Assembly: GCF_021568285.1 (NCBI RefSeq)
Contig: NZ_JAKGTQ010000001.1
Coordinates: forward strand, 496,001-560,000
Direction: 5' to 3'
DNA: 64,000 nt
DNA from: Rheinheimera sp. UJ63
GTDB taxonomy: Bacteria > Pseudomonadota > Gammaproteobacteria > Enterobacterales > Alteromonadaceae
Numbering within the stretch: the first letter of the stretch is position 1; each line of letters starts with the position of its first letter. Below are positions 56,624 through 64,000 of the stretch, one piece after another. Under the pieces are notes generated by a model, which ran no database searches, had not been told where the DNA came from, and was given only the letters and a program-made list of their open reading frames with translations. Position numbers and translations under genes: made by a program.

Positions 56624-58339
56624 ATGAATTATCCTATGCGGCGCTGGCAAGATCACCTCCCCGCCTTACAACGGCGACTGGCTCTCCCCCAAACTTCGCT
56701 TCAGTTGTGCTTACTCGGCATGCTCGGCGGGTTAATTGCTGCGTTATTAATTATCTGCTTTCGTTTAGCTATTATCGGTATTCAAGGTTTTTTCCTAGAG
56801 CATGCTGATGACTTTGCCAGTATCGATGCTGAAATACGCTGGTTATTACCCTTAGGTGGAGCGGCTTGCATTGGCTTAATCGCTCTGTTTACCGGTTATA
56901 AACACTATCGTCTTGGCATCCCATTTGTGATCCACCGCATCAAAACCGCTTACGGGGTGATGCCCTTTCGCAATACGCTTAGTCAGTTCTTTGGTGGGGT
57001 GGTCGCGCTCGCCAGTGGCTTTTCGGTGGGTCGGGAAGGCCCATCCGTGCATCTTGGCGCCTATGGTGCGAGCACCGTTGGCCGTTATTTAAAACTACCC
57101 TATAACAGCGTGCGTATTTTGGCAGGGTGTGGCATTGCCGCCGGCATTTCAGCCTCGTTTAATACGCCTTTAGCGGCGATGATTTTTGTGATGGAAGTGG
57201 TACTGCGTGAGTATCGCATCCATGTGTTTATCCCTATTATGCTGGCTTCGGTAGTGGGTGCTATGGCCACCCAACTGGTTTTTGGCACCGACCGCGAACT
57301 CGCGGCATTAGATATTATTAGTCTCAGTGTTTGGCATTTTCCATATTTAATTCTTTGTGGCGTTATCTTTGGTGCGGTTGCTTGGTTTTTTAATAGCAAC
57401 ATGATGCGCTTATTAACGCTGTTTAAAAAGTGGCCCTTATTACTGCGTCTTGCCTTGGCCGGCATGGTCACGGCGTTAGTGGGTTATCTGATCCCTGAGG
57501 CCATGGGCGCAGAAACGGGCGCTATTCAATTTGCTATTAATAGCCCTACTGCCATCCATCTACTGTTACTGATTTTAGCTGGCAAAATGATTTTAACGCT
57601 GTTTGCTATTGGCTTAGGTGTGCCTGGTGGCATCATTGGCCCGGTTTTTGGTATCGGCGTTGTATTGGGCACCATCTTAGCCATTGTTCCGGCGGTGATT
57701 GTTGATAACAGCAGTAATGCCGGTACTTATGCGGTTTTAGGTATGGCGGGAATGATGGCGGCGACGCTGCATGCCCCCTTAGCCGCCTTGGTGGCCGTGT
57801 TAGAGTTAGCCGCGAACCAACATATTATCTTGCCGGCCATGTTGGTTATCGTTACCGCTTATGTCACGACGGTGCAATTTTTTAATAATAAATCGATTTT
57901 CTTGATGCAACTCGACTTTATGCAGTTGCCGTATAAATTATCGCCCGCAGATGATGTGCTGCAAAAAGTGGGGGTATTAGCCGTCATCAGCCAAGAATAT
58001 CAAGTGTTAGCTAATCCCGATGAACAAACGGTTTTGGCCAGTCTCGACACGCTACAACCGCCAACGCAATTAATCATTAAACGCCACACCAGCGATAGCC
58101 TGCAATTTTTTACTGCACAATACGATATCAGTCTAACGCTCAGTGGTGAAAGTGCCGTGCAATACACGCCTATTCAAGGGTTATCGCATCAAAGTACCAT
58201 GGCAGAGGTATTTGCTATTTTAGAAGACGAACGCGAAGGGCTGGTTTACATTTATCAAGACGACCCAGCTCATCCGATCGGTATTATCCGCTGGGACCAA
58301 CTGCGGGCACTCTTAACTAAACAGAATAACTTACTATGA
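56624..58339 (+). CDS. CLC-family anion channel/transporter with altered filter residues
   Basis: 571 residues: membrane part about 25-430 with 10-18 helices, then a soluble C-terminal part (about 440-571) whose end looks like a CBS half (MAEVFAILEDEREGLVYI; IGIIRWDQLRALL). The gating glutamate is kept (E138 in GREGPSVH). The first selectivity box reads RLGIP (96-100) instead of GSGIP, so the chloride-binding Ser is Leu; and the internal proton glutamate is Val (E191-V192, FVMEVV against IIEEM), as in animal CLC channels. GVPGGIIGPVFG is the third box. A channel or poorly coupled exchanger is inferred. hemJ overlaps its end. Confidence 0.85.
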   Translation: MNYPMRRWQDHLPALQRRLALPQTSLQLCLLGMLGGLIAALLIICFRLAIIGIQGFFLEHADDFASIDAEIRWLLPLGGAACIGLIALFTGYKHYRLGIPFVIHRIKTAYGVMPFRNTLSQFFGGVVALASGFSVGREGPSVHLGAYGASTVGRYLKLPYNSVRILAGCGIAAGISASFNTPLAAMIFVMEVVLREYRIHVFIPIMLASVVGAMATQLVFGTDRELAALDIISLSVWHFPYLILCGVIFGAVAWFFNSNMMRLLTLFKKWPLLLRLALAGMVTALVGYLIPEAMGAETGAIQFAINSPTAIHLLLLILAGKMILTLFAIGLGVPGGIIGPVFGIGVVLGTILAIVPAVIVDNSSNAGTYAVLGMAGMMAATLHAPLAALVAVLELAANQHIILPAMLVIVTAYVTTVQFFNNKSIFLMQLDFMQLPYKLSPADDVLQKVGVLAVISQEYQVLANPDEQTVLASLDTLQPPTQLIIKRHTSDSLQFFTAQYDISLTLSGESAVQYTPIQGLSHQSTMAEVFAILEDEREGLVYIYQDDPAHPIGIIRWDQLRALLTKQNNLL

Positions 58340-58767
58340 CCCTGATCCTTGTTTACAAAGCTTTACACCTGTTTTTTATGGTTGCCTGGTTTGCCGGTAT
58401 TTTCTATTTGCCGCGCTTATTTGTTTATCACGCTGAAACGCAAAGCACAGATTGCGATAAGACTTTTAAAGTAATGGAGCGGCGGTTACTGTTTTTCGTT
58501 ACTCCCTTTGCCTTACTTACCTTGGTTTTCGGCCTGTTATTAATTGGCAGCTATGGCAGCGCATGGTTTGCCGCGAGTCGCTGGCTACATTATAAATTGC
58601 TGTTAGTTATCCTGCTGTACCTCTATCACGGCTATTGTTTTAAGCTATTGGCCGATTTTAAACATAACCGCAATACACGCAGCCCACGTTTTTATCGGAT
58701 TTTTAATGAAGCACCGGTGCTGATCCTGTTGGCAATAATTCTGCTGGCGGTATTAAAGCCGATATAA
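58336..58767 (+). CDS. hemJ: Protoporphyrinogen IX oxidase HemJ
   Basis: 143 residues, four membrane helices. YKALHLFFMVAWFAGIFYLPRLFVYH at the N-terminus and LHYKLLLVILLYLYHG near 95-108 hold the conserved His and Lys of HemJ (UPF0093/DUF420-like). It oxidises protoporphyrinogen in species that lack HemG and HemY. Its ATG overlaps the CLC stop codon (ATGA), so it is co-translated with that gene, yet it works with hemL 1.1 kb downstream. Confidence 0.85.
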   Translation: MTLILVYKALHLFFMVAWFAGIFYLPRLFVYHAETQSTDCDKTFKVMERRLLFFVTPFALLTLVFGLLLIGSYGSAWFAASRWLHYKLLLVILLYLYHGYCFKLLADFKHNRNTRSPRFYRIFNEAPVLILLAIILLAVLKPI

Positions 58768-58785
58768 ATAGCGCTAACTTTTCCG

Positions 58786-58791
58786 TATAAT
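58786..58791 (+). promoter_or_regulatory. Candidate -10 element before pyrB
   Basis: A perfect TATAAT lies 60 bp before the pyrB ATG, after the hemJ stop. No good -35 is at the proper distance (TATAAA at 17). Suggests pyrB-hemL have their own start point. Confidence 0.4.
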
Positions 58792-58851
58792 GAAACCAGT
58801 TTGGCCTCTGGGTCTCTTCCATTCGCTATCCGAAATAAGTGAGCACGCACT

Positions 58852-59856
58852 ATGAGCTTTAAAGGTCAGCATATCCTGTCGGTTAAACAATTTGACCGCG
58901 ACAGTATCCAATATGTGTTTGATATTGCCCGCAAGATGTCCCCTTACGCCAGCAGAAAAAAACGGACTAAGGTACTCGATGGCGCTATTTTGGGTAATCT
59001 GTTTTTTGAACCGAGCACCCGTACTCGGGTAAGCTTTGGTTGTGCTTTTAACCTGCTAGGCGGTGAAGTGCGCGAAACCACGGGCATGGAATCGTCAGCC
59101 TTGTCTAAAGGTGAGTCGTTATACGATACCGCACGAGTGATCAGCAGTTACAGTGATGTTATCGCGATGCGACATCCGCAAGCCGGCTCTGTCGCAGAGT
59201 TTGCTGAAGGTAGCCGTGTGCCGGTATTAAACGGTGGCGACGGCGCCAACGAACACCCTACTCAGGCCTTATTAGATCTGTTTACCATTGAACGTGAACT
59301 AACCGCCTCTGGCCAGAGTATTGACGGTATGCATATTGCCATGGTGGGTGATTTAAAGTTTGGCCGTACCGTGCACTCGTTGTCGAAACTACTTAGTTTG
59401 TATAAAAACTTACAAATTACCCTGATTTCACCACAAGAATTAGCCATGCCTGATGAGGTGGTGAGCAGCTTAGAGAACGCCGGCCATCGTTTGACTATTA
59501 GCGACAAACTCGAAGGCAATTTGAACGCCGATATCGTCTATCAAACACGGATCCAAGAGGAACGTTTTCCGTCGAAAGCCGAAGCCAATTTATACCGTGG
59601 TAAATTTCGCTTAAACCAAGAAATCTATACGCGGCACTGTAAATCGAACACCGTGATTATGCATCCTTTACCCAGAGATTCACGACAAGAAGCCAATGAG
59701 TTAGATAATGATCTTAACCTCAATCCTAACTTGGCTATTTTTCGCCAGGCCGATAATGGCATCTTGGTCCGGATGGCGCTGTTTGCGTTAACCCTGGGTG
59801 TCGAAAACGTGATCCAAGATTATGAATGCGCTGTGCCTTGGTATAGCAACAAATAA
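58852..59856 (+). CDS. pyrB: Aspartate carbamoyltransferase PyrB
   Basis: 334 residues, longer than the 311 of E. coli PyrB. Joins carbamoyl phosphate and aspartate in pyrimidine synthesis. Carbamoyl-phosphate loop [29 protein letters not shown] and the aspartate loop [10 protein letters not shown] are all present. No pyrI regulatory gene adjoins, unlike pyrBI of enterics, so the enzyme is probably a trimer without allosteric subunit. It lies 17 bp before hemL, the pair known from Shewanella. Confidence 0.94.
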   Translation: MSFKGQHILSVKQFDRDSIQYVFDIARKMSPYASRKKRTKVLDGAILGNLFFEPSTRTRVSFGCAFNLLGGEVRETTGMESSALSKGESLYDTARVISSYSDVIAMRHPQAGSVAEFAEGSRVPVLNGGDGANEHPTQALLDLFTIERELTASGQSIDGMHIAMVGDLKFGRTVHSLSKLLSLYKNLQITLISPQELAMPDEVVSSLENAGHRLTISDKLEGNLNADIVYQTRIQEERFPSKAEANLYRGKFRLNQEIYTRHCKSNTVIMHPLPRDSRQEANELDNDLNLNPNLAIFRQADNGILVRMALFALTLGVENVIQDYECAVPWYSNK

Positions 59857-59873
59857 CTGACAGGAATCCGATA

Positions 59874-61154
59874 ATGTCCATCTCTTCAGAACTCTTCAGC
59901 CGCGCACAACACACGATCCCCGGTGGTGTAAACTCACCGGTTCGTGCCTTTAAAAGTGTCGGTGGCGAACCTTTTTTCGTTGCTCGTACTGATGGCGCCT
60001 ATTTATTTGATGTCGATGGCAAACGCTACATCGATTACATCGGCTCTTGGGGCCCGATGCTATTAGGCCATAACAACCCGGTGATCCGCCAAGCGGTCAT
60101 TGATGCTGCGGCACATGGTTTAAGTTTTGGTGCTCCTTGTCCAGCCGAAGTCACCATGGCAGAAACCGTCGCAAAACTGGTCCCAAGCATGGAAATGCTG
60201 CGGATGGTCAGCTCAGGCACCGAAGCCACCATGAGCGCGATCCGTTTAGCTCGGGGTTATACGGGCCGTGATACCATTGTAAAGTTTGAAGGCTGTTACC
60301 ATGGCCATGCAGACTCGCTGCTGGTTAAAGCAGGTTCAGGGGCGCTGACTTTGGGTGTCCCCAACTCCCCTGGCGTGCCAGCCGATTTTGCCAAATATAC
60401 TCTGACCTGTGAATTTAACAATTTGGCGCAGATCCAACAGTTATTCGCAGCACAAGGTAGCGAAATTGCTTGTATCATCGTTGAACCGGTTGCCGGCAAT
60501 ATGAACTGTATTCCGCCAGAGCCAGGATTTTTAGAAGGCTTACGGCAGCTTTGTGATGACTACGGCAGCGTCTTGATTTTTGATGAAGTGATGACCGGCT
60601 TTCGGGTCGCCTTAGGCGGCGCTCAAGCCTATTATGGCGTAAAGCCAGATCTGACCACCTTGGGTAAAATCATTGGTGGTGGCATGCCGGTTGGCGCTTT
60701 TGGTGGTAAAAAAGCCATTATGCAGCATATCGCGCCACTGGGCCCTGTTTATCAAGCAGGTACCTTATCAGGCAATCCGATTGCCATGGCTGCAGGCTTA
60801 GCCGCTATGCAAGAAATCAGCAAGCCTGGCGTATACGAAGCACTGACCGAGAAAACCAGTCGTTTAATTACCGGGTTAGCTCAAGCGGCGGCGCAACATG
60901 GCGTGCCAATGAGTTTTAACCAAGTCGGTGGCATGTTTGGTATGTTTTTTACCAACGAAGGCCGCGTCAGTAATTATCAGCAAGCAACCCGTTGTGATAT
61001 TGCCGCGTTTAAACAGTTTTTCCATGGCATGTTAGAACAAGGCATTTACTTAGCGCCTTCGGCTTATGAAGCCGGTTTTTTATCATTAGCACACACTGAT
61101 GATGATTTAGCCGAAACCATTAGCGCAGCGGCTAAAACCTTTGCCGCACTGTAA
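59874..61154 (+). CDS. hemL: Glutamate-1-semialdehyde 2,1-aminomutase
   Basis: 426 residues. PLP enzyme that makes 5-aminolevulinate in the C5 route to haem. [19 protein letters not shown] binds PLP phosphate, DEVMTGFRV contacts the ring, and [17 protein letters not shown] holds the Schiff-base lysine. Start [26 protein letters not shown] is the family N-terminus, with AGGAA before the ATG. A strong terminator follows. With hemJ nearby this is a small haem group broken by pyrB. Confidence 0.97.
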   Translation: MSISSELFSRAQHTIPGGVNSPVRAFKSVGGEPFFVARTDGAYLFDVDGKRYIDYIGSWGPMLLGHNNPVIRQAVIDAAAHGLSFGAPCPAEVTMAETVAKLVPSMEMLRMVSSGTEATMSAIRLARGYTGRDTIVKFEGCYHGHADSLLVKAGSGALTLGVPNSPGVPADFAKYTLTCEFNNLAQIQQLFAAQGSEIACIIVEPVAGNMNCIPPEPGFLEGLRQLCDDYGSVLIFDEVMTGFRVALGGAQAYYGVKPDLTTLGKIIGGGMPVGAFGGKKAIMQHIAPLGPVYQAGTLSGNPIAMAAGLAAMQEISKPGVYEALTEKTSRLITGLAQAAAQHGVPMSFNQVGGMFGMFFTNEGRVSNYQQATRCDIAAFKQFFHGMLEQGIYLAPSAYEAGFLSLAHTDDDLAETISAAAKTFAAL

Positions 61155-61168
61155 TTAAGCGGCATCGC

Positions 61169-61203
61169 AAAAAAGGGCGCGCCTAGCTGGTGCGCCTTTT
61201 TTT
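61169..61203. terminator. Bidirectional terminator between hemL and mrcB
   Basis: Stem GGCGCGCC / GGTGCGCC (61176-61183 and 61189-61196, one G-U) with a five-base loop, A run before and T run after, so it works on both strands for the convergent genes. Confidence 0.9.
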
Positions 61204-61208
61204 ATCGG

Positions 61209-63449
61209 TTAATCACACTGATTTAATGCTAACACGCTATCTTGATGGGCCGGCAACAACCAACTATTCGGGCAATACTCAGGAACGGGTAAACCGCTTT
61301 GCGTCGAAAAACGCTGCCATTCTACTTGTTCGGGCATATACCGAATTAAATTATGGGTGCCCTGCTGTTTAAAATAATCGGTAAACACTCTTAAAGCGCC
61401 GCTACCCCCGGTTAAATTGGTCGATTTGTTATCATCTCGCCCCAACCAAACGGTCACCAATCGATCTTGATCAAAACCGCTAAACCAACTGTCCCGATAA
61501 TCACTCGAGGTGCCGGTTTTACCCGCAAACGTAGGTTGTGGCCAGGTGCGCGCTAACGATTGCGCGGTGCCCGTTAAGGTTGCTTCGATCATCGCATAAT
61601 GCAATAAATAAACATCTGCGGCAGGATAACGCACGCTCGGCGTTAAATTACGTTGATACACTACCGCACCATTTTGATCGGTGACCGCCTGTACCGTGGC
61701 CAAGCTTTGATGTACGCCATTATTGGCGATGGTTTGATAAAGCTGACTGACTTCATAAGGTGAGAGTTCTAACGAGCCTAACAAGGCTGATGGGTACAAG
61801 GTAATATTACGCTCTAAGCCCAAACGGCGCAGGGCTTCTTGCAATTTAGGCATACCCAGTTGTAAGCCCAGCCGCACCGTTGGCACATTTAATGAGTCAG
61901 CCAAAGCGCGCATGAGAGAGACATTACCGCGAAATGTCTTATCAAAGTTCTGCGGTTGCCACTCTTGATTATTACTGCGTAAGCTCAGCGGGCTGTCGTC
62001 GAGCATGCTACCAAGGGTGTAGCGACCCCGTTGTGCCAACGCTTCTAAAAAAATGGCCGGTTTAATTAAACTGCCAATAGGCCGCCGCGCTTCCAGTGCA
62101 CGGTTAAAACCCGCATACCCCGCAGTTTTACCGCCTACCAAGGCTTGTACAGCGCCCCGTTGATAATCCACCACCAGCATCGCCGCTTCTAGCTCTTTAT
62201 CCATAGCCGGAACCAGCTGAGTCACCGTGCGCTCGGCTTGGGTTTGCGCCATCGGATCCAAATAAGTAAACACTTTAATGCCACTGTGCATCAGATTGCT
62301 GGCCAGCGCTAATTGCCGTAATTCACGTTTCACGGCATCCATATAAGCCGGGAAGTTGGCATTTAAGTATTGCCCTCTTGCCACCACTTCTACCGGCCGA
62401 GTTAACGCCTGCTCGTAAGCACGTTGATCTAATAAATGTTGCTCAAACATCAGCCGCAGCACTAAGTCTCGCCGCTGCTTGGCACGCTCTGGAAACCGGC
62501 GTGGATCGTAATAACCTGGGCCTTTCACAATGCCGATTAACAAGGCGTACTGATCGGCATTCAGTTCCGTGAGCGGTTTACCAAAATAAAAACGGCTGCC
62601 TAAACCAAAACCGTGCACCGCCGTGGCATGATTTTGCCCAAGGTAAATCTCATTCAGGTAAGCCTCAAGGATCTGATCCTTACTAAAACGATAATCGAGT
62701 ACCAAGGCAATCATCGCTTCGTTAATCTTGCGCAGCAGCGTGCGATCCTGCGTTAAATACATATTCTTGGCTAACTGCTGGGTCAGCGTCGAGCCGCCCT
62801 GCACGGTGCGCCCCGCCGTAATATTTACCCACAAGGCACGTAATACCGATAACGGCGATACGCCACGATGTTGATAAAAATCGCGATCTTCTACCAGCAA
62901 TAGCGTTTCTTTCAGCAAGCTTGGCACCCACTCTAAGCGCACTAATTCACGATCTTCTTGGTGGGGTGACACCAAATGCTCGATTAATTGCGGCTCAAGG
63001 CGTGCCATGCTTAATGATGACTTTTGTTGCAGCAATGCACTGATGCCACTGCGATTAAACTCGACACTAAAACGTGAAGCGGCTTGAGTGCCATCGACAA
63101 AGGTAAAACTACGGCGAAAAATCTCTACGGTGTTGCCACTGGTGCGAAATTGTCCTGGCCCAGACACTGCATTTACGCGTTGGTATTGCAGCTGTTCCAG
63201 CTCTTGCACCAACTGTTTCTGTGTCAGGTATTTGCCAGGAAACAGCTCTAAGCTGCGGCCATAAATTTGTGCTGGCACTTGCCATTTTTGCCCTGAAAAG
63301 GTGCTGGTGATCTTACTGTCGAGATATATAAAATACAAAAACAGCCCTAGAAATCCTGCCAAAGCGAGCTTTAAAGAGGTTGTCCAAATCAATCGCCACC
63401 AGCGGGCTGGCCGAGCGGAGGTGGGCACTTTTTTACGAGTTCGAGTCAT
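61209..63449 (-). CDS. mrcB: Penicillin-binding protein 1B
   Basis: 746 residues. Bifunctional wall synthase: a cytoplasmic basic tail, one membrane helix (about 24-44), a UB2H-like region (60-145), glycosyltransferase 51 (catalytic Glu 187 in EDRDFYQHRG; GGSTLTQQLAKN), and transpeptidase with SxxK S459-K462 (GSLIK), SxN 518-520 (SLN), KTG 643-645. Shorter than E. coli PBP1B (844) mainly at both ends. It overlaps the hrpB end by 17 bp, so the two are co-transcribed. Its outer-membrane activator LpoB is not here. Confidence 0.96.
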   Translation of the reverse strand: MTRTRKKVPTSARPARWWRLIWTTSLKLALAGFLGLFLYFIYLDSKITSTFSGQKWQVPAQIYGRSLELFPGKYLTQKQLVQELEQLQYQRVNAVSGPGQFRTSGNTVEIFRRSFTFVDGTQAASRFSVEFNRSGISALLQQKSSLSMARLEPQLIEHLVSPHQEDRELVRLEWVPSLLKETLLLVEDRDFYQHRGVSPLSVLRALWVNITAGRTVQGGSTLTQQLAKNMYLTQDRTLLRKINEAMIALVLDYRFSKDQILEAYLNEIYLGQNHATAVHGFGLGSRFYFGKPLTELNADQYALLIGIVKGPGYYDPRRFPERAKQRRDLVLRLMFEQHLLDQRAYEQALTRPVEVVARGQYLNANFPAYMDAVKRELRQLALASNLMHSGIKVFTYLDPMAQTQAERTVTQLVPAMDKELEAAMLVVDYQRGAVQALVGGKTAGYAGFNRALEARRPIGSLIKPAIFLEALAQRGRYTLGSMLDDSPLSLRSNNQEWQPQNFDKTFRGNVSLMRALADSLNVPTVRLGLQLGMPKLQEALRRLGLERNITLYPSALLGSLELSPYEVSQLYQTIANNGVHQSLATVQAVTDQNGAVVYQRNLTPSVRYPAADVYLLHYAMIEATLTGTAQSLARTWPQPTFAGKTGTSSDYRDSWFSGFDQDRLVTVWLGRDDNKSTNLTGGSGALRVFTDYFKQQGTHNLIRYMPEQVEWQRFSTQSGLPVPEYCPNSWLLPAHQDSVLALNQCD

Positions 63450-64000
63450 AGCGCATCGCTTTTTTGGTTTTAGTCGTCGGTAAGGCTTTCGCAGGATCGT
63501 CCGGCCAAAAATGTTTCGGATAACGGCCTTTCATTTCTTTTTTTACTTCATGCCAGCCTTGCTGCCAAAAACTGGCCAAGTCACGGGTAATTTGTAGTGG
63601 TTGTCGGCCAGGCGATAGCAAGGTCACACTTAACGCCAATTTACCATCTAGCACTTGCGGCGTGGTCAGTTGACCATACATTTCCTGAACCCTTACTGAA
63701 AAACCCGGCCCGCCAGGTAAGCAATAATCAATCGCCACCCGGCTGTCTGCCGGCGTGGTAAAAAACTCGGGTAAGCATTGATTCAGTTGTTGCTGCTGGC
63801 TGTAACTGAGTTGCTGCCAGAGAAGATCATACAGGGGTAATTGCGCTAGCTGATTAACTTTATTGATATTCGCTAAATAAGGTCCTAACCAGCTCGCCAT
63901 ATTCGTGGTCAGCCCTGACAGACTGAGATCAGGCAAGCCAGCATACTGGTGTTGCGTTAACAAGGCGACACGCTGCTGTAACTGCTGACAGCGCGCATTA
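63433..64000 (-). CDS. hrpB: ATP-dependent helicase HrpB (C-terminal part)
   Basis: About 188 codons of the 3' end; the gene continues past the right edge. The C-terminal HrpB domain is plain: DYCLPGGPGFSVRVQEMYG, LSPGRQPLQITRDLASFWQ and KKEMKGRYPKHFWPDDP. The ATPase domains are outside. HrpB is a DEAH-type RNA helicase of uncertain role, often next to mrcB as here. A TTG at 63963 looks like a start in this frame, but the frame stays open to the edge, so no start is called. Confidence 0.93.
   Translation of the reverse strand, partial: NARCQQLQQRVALLTQHQYAGLPDLSLSGLTTNMASWLGPYLANINKVNQLAQLPLYDLLWQQLSYSQQQQLNQCLPEFFTTPADSRVAIDYCLPGGPGFSVRVQEMYGQLTTPQVLDGKLALSVTLLSPGRQPLQITRDLASFWQQGWHEVKKEMKGRYPKHFWPDDPAKALPTTKTKKAMRYDSNS

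Noticed and set aside
57100-57471. 123-codon open frame on the minus strand opposite the CLC gene.
   Set aside because: Antisense shadow of a membrane protein gene; no family resemblance.
1-64000. Looked for CRISPR arrays, tRNA/rRNA genes, transposases and phage genes.
   Set aside because: No regularly spaced repeats, no cloverleaf with CCA-type end and no transposase or phage-like protein was recognised by eye.

Overview
The window is a stretch of core chromosome from a gammaproteobacterium. Gene content and gene order point to the Alteromonadales-like group (Rheinheimera, Alishewanella and Shewanella relatives): monofunctional RelA beside rlmD and barA, a complete Na+-translocating NADH:quinone reductase operon with apbE and nqrM, a FabV-type enoyl-ACP reductase, HemJ in place of HemG, and a thr operon with a peptide-coded attenuator. 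This placement rests on synteny and protein resemblance only; no database search was possible. I saw no tRNA, rRNA, prophage, insertion-sequence transposase or CRISPR array. Genes are packed tightly, many with stop/start overlaps.

Regions. (1) 1-3874: mazG (cut by the edge), relA and rlmD on the minus strand, with barA divergent to 6672. (2) 6675-15628: a long minus-strand block reading rpoE-rseA-rseB-rseC-lepA-lepB-rnc-era-recO-pdxJ-acpS: envelope-stress sigma factor and its regulators, secretion, RNA processing, ribosome assembly, recombination, vitamin B6 and ACP activation. (3) 15837-21170: nadB divergent from rpoE; sdhE-ygfX; ygfZ-slyD; then an M23 peptidase overlapping a bactofilin by 97 bp. 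(4) 21241-24544: dbpA, an imperfect-palindrome repeat, arfB and gsk. (5) 24611-34304: yaaA, tal-pgi, a 57-residue DUF3545-type protein, then (minus strand) thrL-thrA-thrB-thrC-ung, with the leader peptide, its terminator and a promoter visible.

(6) 34318-41654: a signalling-rich stretch with a PAS/GGDEF protein whose active site reads GGASF but whose inhibitory-site RxxD is intact, an orphan sensor kinase, rdgC, an HDOD protein and a hybrid kinase (Cache-HAMP-kinase-REC-HPt). (7) 41846-48972: nqrABCDEF-apbE-nqrM. (8) 49238-55557: fabV and bolA; then rlmG, a YajG-type lipoprotein, a periplasmic cyclophilin, an unknown 106-residue protein, ampG, and a solitary XRE regulator. (9) 55806-64000: a tiny membrane protein, erpA, an unusual CLC protein overlapping hemJ, pyrB, hemL, mrcB and the 3' end of hrpB.

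Most of the window is ordinary housekeeping. The parts most worth a second look are the degenerate GGDEF protein, the dbpA-arfB palindromic element, the thr leader with ung coupled to thrC, the peptidase-bactofilin overlap, and the CLC protein with altered selectivity-filter and internal-glutamate positions. I found no clear new multi-gene defence or mobile system.
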